Part shown: positions 41,582 through 47,085 of the stretch, in pieces
Numbering within the stretch: the stretch's first letter is position 1
Layout of the letters: each line of letters opens with the position of its first letter
Assembly: GCA_025362575.1 (NCBI GenBank)
Contig: JANYIQ010000240.1
Location: forward strand, 1 to 47,085
DNA: 47,085 nucleotides
DNA from: Bacteroidia bacterium
GTDB lineage: Bacteria; Bacteroidota; Bacteroidia; B-17B0; Aurantibacillaceae
Direction of reading: 5' to 3'
Notes under the pieces: model-generated
What the model saw: the letters and a program-made list of their open reading frames with translations, nothing else
What the model was told of the DNA's origin: nothing
Databases searched by the model: none
Program-made: the position numbers and the translations under genes

Positions 41582-42592
41582 ATGGGTAAAACCGCTGAAA
41601 AAAAATCGAAGTTCACAAAGGAGCAATATCTTAAGTGGTACGAGTCAATGTTATTGATGCGTAAGTTCGAAGAAAAAACCGGACAAGTTTACGTTCAACA
41701 AAAAATAAAAGGTTTCTGTCATTTGTACATCGGACAAGAAGCAATTGTTGCAGGAACAGTTAGCGCAACAAAAAAAGATGATAAACATATTACTGCATAT
41801 CGTTGTCATGCTCATCCGATCGGTTTAGGCATGCATCCAAAATACATCATGGCCGAAATGTATGCTAAGATCACGGGTTGCAGCAAAGGCAAAGGTGGAT
41901 CGATGCACATTTTTTCTAAAGAACATAATTTTGTTGGTGGTCATGGTATCGTTGGCGGACAAATTCCTTTAGGTGCAGGTATCGCTTTCGCGGAAAAATA
42001 TTTAGGAACTCAAAATGTTTGTGTTTGTTCCATGGGCGATGGTGCTGTTCGTCAGGGTGCATTGCACGAAGCGTTTAACATGGCAATGACCTGGAAACTT
42101 CCTGTAATTTTTATTGTAGAAAATAATATGTACGCCATGGGAACATCTGTTGAGCGTACCAGTAACGTGCACGAGCTTTGGAAATTAGGTTTAGCATACG
42201 ATATGCCAAGTAAACCGGTTGACGGTTTAACTGTTGAAGCAGTGCATGAAGCCATGGAAGAGGCGGTAGCACGTGCACGCAGAGGCGATGGCCCGACTTT
42301 TTTAGAAATGAAAACCTATCGTTACAAAGGCCACTCGATGAGTGATGCACAAACGTATAGAACAAAAGATGAAGTAAAAGAATATCAGATGCAAGATCCA
42401 ATTGAAAAAGTTTTGCATACACTAAAAGAAAATAAATGGATCGACGATGCAGGAATTGAAGCTGCTGAGGCAAGAGTAAAAGCATTGGTTGATGAATCGG
42501 TGAAATTTGCTGAAGATAGTCCGTATCCAGAGGTAGAAGAGTTGTATCATGATGTTTATGCCGACAAGGATTACCCTTTTATCAATGAATAA
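41582..42592 (+). CDS. pdhA: Pyruvate dehydrogenase E1 component, alpha subunit
   Basis: The 336-residue protein has the E1-alpha features: YRCHAHPIGLGM, GCSKGKGGSMHIF, and the thiamine-diphosphate motif GDG at 152-154 running to the VENN pair about 28 residues on. The phosphorylation-loop-like segment YRYKGHSMSDAQTYRTKDEV also fits. With E1-beta it decarboxylates pyruvate and passes the acetyl unit to the lipoyl domains of E2. E1-beta is not in the window; in many Bacteroidota pdhB lies elsewhere. E2 follows, but a four-helix-bundle gene stands in between. Confidence 0.95.
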   Translation: MGKTAEKKSKFTKEQYLKWYESMLLMRKFEEKTGQVYVQQKIKGFCHLYIGQEAIVAGTVSATKKDDKHITAYRCHAHPIGLGMHPKYIMAEMYAKITGCSKGKGGSMHIFSKEHNFVGGHGIVGGQIPLGAGIAFAEKYLGTQNVCVCSMGDGAVRQGALHEAFNMAMTWKLPVIFIVENNMYAMGTSVERTSNVHELWKLGLAYDMPSKPVDGLTVEAVHEAMEEAVARARRGDGPTFLEMKTYRYKGHSMSDAQTYRTKDEVKEYQMQDPIEKVLHTLKENKWIDDAGIEAAEARVKALVDESVKFAEDSPYPEVEELYHDVYADKDYPFINE

Positions 42593-42608
42593 TGGTTCGT
42601 AATGAATT

Positions 42609-42622
42609 TTGAATGTTAAATT
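42609..42622. repeat. Inverted repeat, left border of the IVP gene
   Basis: TTGAATGTTAAATT is the exact reverse complement of AATTTAACATTCAA at 43016-43029. It ends 4 nt before the IVP start codon. Confidence 0.75.
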
Positions 42623-42626
42623 TTAA

Positions 42627-42977
42627 ATGGAACCAAAAAAAAATTTGATAGTTGATAAAACGTTTGACTTTGCTGTAAAAATTACTCTATTGTACGATAA
42701 ATTAAGAAAGGAACATGAATATAATCTATCAAGTCAATTATTTAAAAGTGCAACTTCGATAGGCGCAAATGTTGAAGAAGCACAAGCAGCGCAATCGAAG
42801 AAAGATTTTTTATCTAAAATGTCAATTGCTTCCAAGGAAGCACGTGAAACAAGATACTGGTTAAGGATTTTAGATAAGACAAAGTTCTTAAAAACAGATT
42901 TAAAACCGTATTTAAATGAAATTGAAGACATAGTTAATATTATTACAAAAATTGTAAAAACCTCTTCGGGTACATAG
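42627..42977 (+). CDS. Four-helix-bundle protein, 23S rRNA intervening-sequence (IVP) family
   Basis: The 116-residue all-helical protein matches the S23/IVP family: FDFAVKITLLYDKLRKEHEYN, LFKSATSIGANVEEAQAAQSKKDFLSKM, and ASKEARETRYWLRILDKTKF. Relatives are encoded in intervening sequences within 23S rRNA genes and, as Avd, in diversity-generating retroelements; they bind nucleic acid. No reverse transcriptase or variable repeat is near, so an Avd role is unlikely. It interrupts the pdhA-pdhC pair and is bordered by a 14-bp inverted repeat, which looks like a small inserted cassette. Confidence 0.9.
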   Translation: MEPKKNLIVDKTFDFAVKITLLYDKLRKEHEYNLSSQLFKSATSIGANVEEAQAAQSKKDFLSKMSIASKEARETRYWLRILDKTKFLKTDLKPYLNEIEDIVNIITKIVKTSSGT

Positions 42978-43015
42978 AAGAAAATTAAACTGAACATTAA
43001 ATTTATTACAAACTC

Positions 43016-43029
43016 AATTTAACATTCAA
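43016..43029. repeat. Inverted repeat, right border of the IVP gene
   Basis: AATTTAACATTCAA, exact inverted partner of 42609-42622. Further AATTTAACATT-type words follow at 43038-43047, just before the pdhC start. Confidence 0.75.
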
Positions 43030-43052
43030 CATTTATAATTTAACATTTAAAA

Positions 43053-44663
43053 ATGGCCGAGATAGTAAGAATGCCCAAACTAAGTGATACAATGACCGAA
43101 GGTGTTATTGCAAAGTGGCATAAAAAAGTGGGAGATAAAGTGAAGAGTGGCGATCTTTTAGCGGATATTGAAACCGATAAAGCTACCATGGAGTTCGAAT
43201 CTTTTCAGGATGGCGTTCTGTTGCATATTGGCATTCCCGAAAAGCAAGCTGTTCCTGTTGATTCAATTATAGCCGTTTTAGGAAAAGAAGGTGAAGATAT
43301 TAAAGCAATTTTGGCTGAAGCCGGAAAACAATCTGCAAACGATAGTAAGCAAGAGACCGTTAGTAAAGATGTTAAGACCGATCAAGCCGCTGTTGTTTCG
43401 AGCGGAGTCGAGAAACAAGCAAAACTGCCTGAAGGTGTTGAAATAGTTCGCATGCCGAAACTAAGCGATACCATGACAGAAGGTGTTATTGCAAAATGGC
43501 ATAAAAAAGTTGGAGATAAAATTAAAAGCGGTGATCTTTTAGCAGAAATAAACACCGATAAAGCCACCATGGAATTTGAATCATTCCAGGATGGTGTTTT
43601 AATACATATTGGTATTGAAGAAGGCAAAGCTGTGCCTGTTGATTCCATAATTGCTATTTTAGGGAAGGGTGGAGAAGATGTGAAAGCAATTTTAGCTTCA
43701 GCAGACCAAGGCGGAAGTGCAAAGGCAGAAGTGAAAACTGAGGCTAAAGTGACAACTGCAGCCAAAACGCAAGACACTGCTGTGGCAAAGAAAACAGAGA
43801 CTGTTGTAAAACAAAGCTCTTCTAATGGTCGCGTTATTGCTTCGCCGCTTGCAAAAGCTTTAGCAAAAGAAAAAAACATTGACATTTCCCGCGTAAGCGG
43901 AACAGGTGATAATGGCCGTGTTACTAAAAAAGATATTGAAGCCTTTAAGCAAGGCGGAGCCTCAAATTTTGTTTCAGGTAAAGAAGGATTTACCGACGAG
44001 CCTGCATCGCAAATGCGTAAAGTTATCGCAAAACGTTTATTGGAAAGCAAGAACGGTGCGCCGCATTTCTATTTAACCATTGAAGCCGACATGGATAATT
44101 GCATTGCATCGCGCACCGCAATTAATAATGTGAGCGAAAGCAAAATTTCTTTCAACGATATTGTTATTAAAGCTTGTGCCATGGCATTGCGCAAACATCC
44201 GCGTGTAAATTCTTCGTGGATGGGCGATAAGATCCGTTTATTTCAGCACATACATATTGGCATGGCAGTTGCTGTTGAAGATGGCTTGCTTGTACCTGTA
44301 ATTCGTTTTGCCGATCAAAAAGCATTATCGCAAATTGGCGGCGAAGCAAAAGATCTTGGCAAACGTGCCAAAGAAAAGAAATTACAACCGGCAGATTGGG
44401 AAGGAAATACCTTCACGGTTTCTAATTTAGGAATGTTTGGTATCGAATCGTTCACCTCAATTATTAATTCACCCGAATCGTGTATACTTTCAGTTGGTGC
44501 AATTCGTCAGATACCTGTTGTAAAAAATAACATGGTTGTGCCGGGTAATGTTATGAAATTGACTTTAGCCTGCGATCACCGTTCTGTAGACGGCGCAACC
44601 GGCGCGGCGTTCCTTCAAACATTAAAAATGTATTTAGAGAATCCGATCGCGATGTTGGTTTGA
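43053..44663 (+). CDS. pdhC: Pyruvate dehydrogenase E2, dihydrolipoyl acetyltransferase
   Basis: The 536-residue protein has two lipoyl domains with lipoylated Lys43 (ETDKATMEFES) and Lys170 (NTDKATMEFES), a peripheral-subunit-binding domain at about 260-298 (ASPLAKALAKEKNIDISRV), and a catalytic acetyltransferase domain from about 310 ending with DHRSVDGA, where His509 and Asp513 are the active site. It carries the acetyl group from E1 to CoA. The two lipoyl domains are nearly identical as protein, but their codons differ, so they are kept by selection. LipB at 13863-14594 should start their lipoylation. Confidence 0.96.
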   Translation: MAEIVRMPKLSDTMTEGVIAKWHKKVGDKVKSGDLLADIETDKATMEFESFQDGVLLHIGIPEKQAVPVDSIIAVLGKEGEDIKAILAEAGKQSANDSKQETVSKDVKTDQAAVVSSGVEKQAKLPEGVEIVRMPKLSDTMTEGVIAKWHKKVGDKIKSGDLLAEINTDKATMEFESFQDGVLIHIGIEEGKAVPVDSIIAILGKGGEDVKAILASADQGGSAKAEVKTEAKVTTAAKTQDTAVAKKTETVVKQSSSNGRVIASPLAKALAKEKNIDISRVSGTGDNGRVTKKDIEAFKQGGASNFVSGKEGFTDEPASQMRKVIAKRLLESKNGAPHFYLTIEADMDNCIASRTAINNVSESKISFNDIVIKACAMALRKHPRVNSSWMGDKIRLFQHIHIGMAVAVEDGLLVPVIRFADQKALSQIGGEAKDLGKRAKEKKLQPADWEGNTFTVSNLGMFGIESFTSIINSPESCILSVGAIRQIPVVKNNMVVPGNVMKLTLACDHRSVDGATGAAFLQTLKMYLENPIAMLV

Positions 44664-44709
44664 TCTCTTTTACTACGAACTCCGAACTAATAACTCTTAA
44701 CTTATCATC

Positions 44710-45468
44710 ATGGAACCTTACGTAAAATCAGAAATAAAGGATGGTGTAGGAACCATCACTTTTTTTCATCCTCAAAGTAATTCAATGCCCGGAACTCAGT
44801 TGCGCAATTTAGCCGCCGAGATAGAAAAATTAGGTAAAGATGATAATGCAAAAGTCATTGTATTAAAAAGCGAAGGCGAAAAAGCATTTTGCGCCGGAGC
44901 AAGTTTCGATGAGCTTATTGCCATTAAAGATATTGAAACAGGTTTAAAATTTTTCTCGGGTTTTGCACTCGTAATAAATGCCATGCGTAAAGCCCCTAAA
45001 TTTGTTATTGCTCGCGTTCAAGGTAAAGCAGTTGGCGGCGGCGTAGGCATTGCATCGGCAGCCGACTACACCATTGCTGTTACAGGCGCTTCTGTAAAAT
45101 TAAGCGAGCTTGCTGTTGGTATTGGTCCTTTTGTAGTTGGCCCGGCCGTTGAACGCAAAATTGGAACGTCTTCTTTTTGTCAGTTAACCATTGATGCTAC
45201 CGAATGGAAAAGCTCTGAATGGGCAAAAGAAAAAGGTTTGTATGCCGAAGTATTTCCTTCGCCTGAAGAAATGGATACTGCCATTACTTTTTTAACCGAT
45301 AAATTATCAAAGTCAAACCCCGAAGCCATGGCCATGCTAAAAAAAGTAATGTGGGAAGGAACAGAACACTGGGATAAATTATTGATCGAACGCGCCGGTA
45401 TGAGCGGAAAATTAGTGCTTTCTGAGTTCACAGTAAATGCCATTAATAAATTTAAAACCAAGGCTTAA
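44710..45468 (+). CDS. Enoyl-CoA hydratase/isomerase family protein lacking one catalytic Glu
   Basis: The 252-residue protein has the crotonase fold with oxyanion-hole segments (AFCAGASFDEL and GKAVGGGVGIASAADY). In hydratases the second segment reads GGGxEL, with the Glu known as E144 in rat mitochondrial enoyl-CoA hydratase; here it is Gly (GGGVGI). The other Glu is kept (LSELAVGIGP). This favours an isomerase or another crotonase reaction over plain hydration. It follows pdhC by 46 bp and is followed by a terminator, so it may be in the pdh transcript. The C-terminal helical part is complete. Confidence 0.85.
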   Translation: MEPYVKSEIKDGVGTITFFHPQSNSMPGTQLRNLAAEIEKLGKDDNAKVIVLKSEGEKAFCAGASFDELIAIKDIETGLKFFSGFALVINAMRKAPKFVIARVQGKAVGGGVGIASAADYTIAVTGASVKLSELAVGIGPFVVGPAVERKIGTSSFCQLTIDATEWKSSEWAKEKGLYAEVFPSPEEMDTAITFLTDKLSKSNPEAMAMLKKVMWEGTEHWDKLLIERAGMSGKLVLSEFTVNAINKFKTKA

Positions 45469-45487
45469 TTTAATTGTAAATGAATTT

Positions 45488-45517
45488 AAAGGATGTTTGA
45501 AAGGACATCCTTTTTTT
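45488..45517 (+). terminator. Rho-independent terminator after the crotonase gene
   Basis: Perfect 9-bp stem AAAGGATGT / ACATCCTTT, loop of 8 nt, followed by T-rich sequence, 19 nt after the stop. Confidence 0.92.
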
Positions 45518-46044
45518 ATTTACAAAAATTTACAGCTAGTCGGGAATTTTTAATCCCGACCCACGAAGGTTAAAATTGTGCTGATGAGGATGATCTAATA
45601 AAAATAATCATGAGAATTGTTAGGCCGGGAGCGTAGCTCACCGACCAGCGGGAAGCATCTTTATTTTGTGTGACGGATTTAATATCATTAATATTCGAAA
45701 AATTTAATATATCACCCCTACGGGGTTTTGAAAGGGGTGGTGTCATTGTTCCTATTAATATTAAACCCCACCGGGGTTATGCGTAATAATAGGCTCCATA
45801 GGTTTTGAACGGTGTGTTGTAATTGTTTCTATTAATGTTAAACCCCTCTGGGGTTATTCTTAGTGATAACAGGCTCCATTGGAGCCGGATATTATTAGAA
45901 ACAATTAAATAGAAGGATTAAGAGTGCCGTAGGTACGATATATGGTTTAACGAATTTCGAACGTTAATGATTTAATGCCGATTGCTATCGGGACCGTGCT
46001 AACTGGGAAATTAGTAAATGGATTTATTTTTCTTCAGAGGAAAA
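45518..46044. repeat. Gene-free mosaic of degenerate palindromic repeats
   Basis: No gene in about 530 bp. Visible parts: palindrome GTCGGGA / TCCCGAC at 45539-45560; ACCCCTACGGGGT at 45714-45726; two degenerate tandem units of about 77 bp at 45724-45800 and 45801-45880, each with GGTTTTGAA, TCTATTAAT-like words, an AACCCC / GGGGTT hairpin and AGGCTCCAT; perfect GGCTCC-ATT-GGAGCC at 45872-45886; the word GTGCCGTAGGTACGATAT near 45924; and CCGAT-TGCT-ATCGG at 45978-45991. I recall similar words scattered through Bacteroidota genomes but cannot check that here. Confidence 0.7.
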
Positions 46045-46622
46045 TTATTTAACAAATTTGTTAGTGCTATCTGGCTTAGGGTTTAATGCTTTAAAATGAT
46101 AAGTTTCGTCTTCTGCGCTTTTTTTCTTCTTTTTTCCTCTAACAAATCTATAACTTTCTGTAATAATAAAAGTGGTATCATTTAAAATAGTTCCTTCCCT
46201 AACGTATGCTTTCAGTGTCAGGCCATCGCCCAGATACCATCTTTCGAATTTGATGCCATTACCATCAATGTGAAAAACGCCCCAACAATATTTGCTTTTT
46301 GATGAAAATGTATAATACGACCCATCTTTAAATTCATTTTCCTTTTGGATTATTTCAGATGAAGAAAAGGAAGATCCACATTCAATAATGCCGTTATTAT
46401 AAAAAAATAAGTGTCCCATTTTGTGGAACCATTGCTTTCGTATTCCGTGTAATAATAACCATTAATCTTAAGTTCATTACCATAATAATTTTGTTTTTTT
46501 AAACTTAACTTGTCATCTGTGAAAGGTGTTTTTTTGCAACCAGTTTCAAAAAAAATGAAAATAACTAAAAAGGAAAATGTTTTTATAACTGTCTTCAATA
46601 TGTTTTTATATTTTTCTACCAT
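46045..46622 (-). pseudogene. Lipoprotein gene split by a frameshift in a seven-T run
   Basis: The first frame starts at 46622 with a lipoprotein signal (MVEKYKNILK ... FIFFETGC, then KKTPFTDD). It changes to nonsense after GSTKWDTYFF. The second frame (from about 46419 down to 46045) continues naturally as YNNGIIECGSSFSSSEII and runs to the end (DSTNKFVK). The shift is at a run of seven T on the minus strand (46401-46407 as A on the plus strand); one extra T restores a single protein of about 190 residues. It could be a sequencing error, a phase-variable tract or a decayed gene. The intact protein would be a lipoprotein with a beta-rich domain (WGVFHIDGNGIKFERW) of unknown function. REP-like palindromes lie on both sides. 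Confidence 0.75.
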
Positions 46623-46631
46623 GAAATATTA

Positions 46632-46647
46632 CCGGTATCGCTATCGG
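46632..46647. repeat. REP-like palindrome upstream of the frameshifted lipoprotein
   Basis: CCGGTA-TCGC-TATCGG, a 6-bp stem with one G-T pair, similar to CCGAT-TGCT-ATCGG at 45978-45991 on the other side of the gene. Confidence 0.45.
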
Positions 46648-46784
46648 CGCCTTAATAATGGGGTGTGGCCTTAGCCGGTTTTTACTAAGTACAAGTTACA
46701 CATTTGAGCGTTAACATGCAAAAAATAGGGCAGGACCGCTGTTAGCCCAGGTGTTGCACGCCATGAATTTCATCTAGTTGCCGG

Positions 46785-46816
46785 TTTGCCAATTTGTTTG
46801 AAAATTACTACCTTTA
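46785..46816 (+). promoter_or_regulatory. Promoter of the kinase-like gene: TTTG - 20 nt - TACCTTTA
   Basis: TTTG at 46785-46788 and TACCTTTA at 46809-46816. The -7 box ends 5 nt before the ATG at 46822, again giving a nearly leaderless transcript. Confidence 0.55.
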
Positions 46817-46821
46817 TGTAA

Positions 46822-47085
46822 ATGTCCTTAAAACATGAATTACAAAGTATCATTTCAGGAAATGGATCGGTTAGGAATGGAAAAATTATCCAAGCAATTA
46901 CCGATTACCTTAGAAGAAAAAAGAAAACAGTTCAAGGAACTGCAAAAGCAAAGCTCATCAAGGAGCAAGAAACGCAGGTCTTAATTGAATTTATCGAAGC
47001 CAAAAGCCTTTGGTATATAGATGTTGATGAGTCAAATTACATTGGAGAAGGGGCTGAGCAAAAAGTTTACGAATTTTCTGATCCA
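46822..47085 (+). CDS. Polyvalent-protein kinase-like protein, N-terminal part (right edge)
   Basis: The frame is open for 88 residues from an ATG at 46822 to the right edge. The start MSLKHELQSIISGNGSVRNG, the segment EFIEAKSLWYID and the glycine-rich loop YIGEGAEQKVYEF (with Lys81 placed like an ATP-contacting lysine) resemble the kinase-like domain described in polyvalent proteins of phages and mobile elements, also found as stand-alone chromosomal proteins. The catalytic loop and DFG-like motifs lie beyond the window. The alternative start at 46835 is in another frame and soon hits a stop. The well-placed promoter supports 46822. Confidence 0.65.
   Translation, partial: MSLKHELQSIISGNGSVRNGKIIQAITDYLRRKKKTVQGTAKAKLIKEQETQVLIEFIEAKSLWYIDVDESNYIGEGAEQKVYEFSDP

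Noticed and set aside
42627-42977. Avd component of a diversity-generating retroelement
   Set aside because: No reverse transcriptase, template repeat or variable repeat is nearby; the inverted-repeat layout fits an IVP cassette better.
43382-44050. 222-residue antisense ORF in pdhC
   Set aside because: It mirrors the Lys/Glu/Ala-rich linker and domains of E2; no motif and no independent signals.
46700-46765. attC-like integron recombination site (imperfect palindrome with CGTTAAC and GTTAGCC)
   Set aside because: The core boxes do not fit RYYYAAC / GTTRRRY and pair poorly; no integrase or cassette series is present.

Overview
The window is chromosomal DNA of a Bacteroidota bacterium. The evidence is a giant SprB-repeat adhesin ending in a gliding-motility-type (T9SS type B) C-terminal domain and followed at once by a PorP/SprF protein, two PorE-like TPR/beta-propeller proteins, many Bacteroidota-type lipoproteins, Omp28 and DUF6029 proteins, low GC, and promoters of the TTTG / TAnnTTTG type. 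I place it no more finely than that; the cdd-pdhA-pdhC order recalls Flavobacteriia-like genomes. No tRNA, rRNA, CRISPR array, phage or intact insertion sequence was seen.

Layout. 1-5653: a secreted M14 carboxypeptidase (cut by the left edge), two 166-residue lipoproteins whose 5' ends (mobile palindrome, promoter, signal peptide) are nearly the same DNA but whose mature parts differ, and a secreted prolyl oligopeptidase. 5687-9752: AlkD-like protein, a GH73/LysM glucosaminidase and a PpiD-like foldase. 9832-11685: a DUF4153 membrane protein split by an in-frame TAG. 11973-12647: a 2Fe-2S ferredoxin and a small GIY-YIG protein lying between inverted palindromes. 12691-16156 (minus): a likely operon NUDIX - phosphoglucose/phosphomannose isomerase - LipB - serine hydrolase. 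16298-27584: the 2859-residue SprB-repeat protein, PorP/SprF and a Big_5-type lipoprotein. 27850-29939: a 36-residue histone-H1-like protein, a lipoprotein, EngB and an unknown partner. 29950-32059: a GNAT N-acyltransferase, a small lipoprotein and a gamma-carbonic-anhydrase-like protein. 32257-35523: a TlpA-like thioredoxin, DUF6029 and Omp28 run. 35584-40928: shikimate dehydrogenase and two tandem PorE-like paralogues with a SPOR-like C-terminus. 41027-45468: cdd, pdhA, a four-helix-bundle IVP gene between inverted repeats, pdhC and a crotonase-family protein. 45518-47085: a degenerate intergenic repeat array, a frameshifted lipoprotein and the start of a kinase-like polyvalent protein.

Themes. 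The envelope genes point to type IX secretion and surface adhesion. LipB (lipoyl synthesis) and PdhC (two lipoyl domains) are linked by pathway but not by position. The most interesting structure is non-coding: several small accessory genes (GIY-YIG, IVP, frameshifted lipoprotein, twin lipoproteins) are each bordered by palindromes or inverted repeats, which suggests small mobile cassettes. All family calls were made by eye from motifs; no searches were run.
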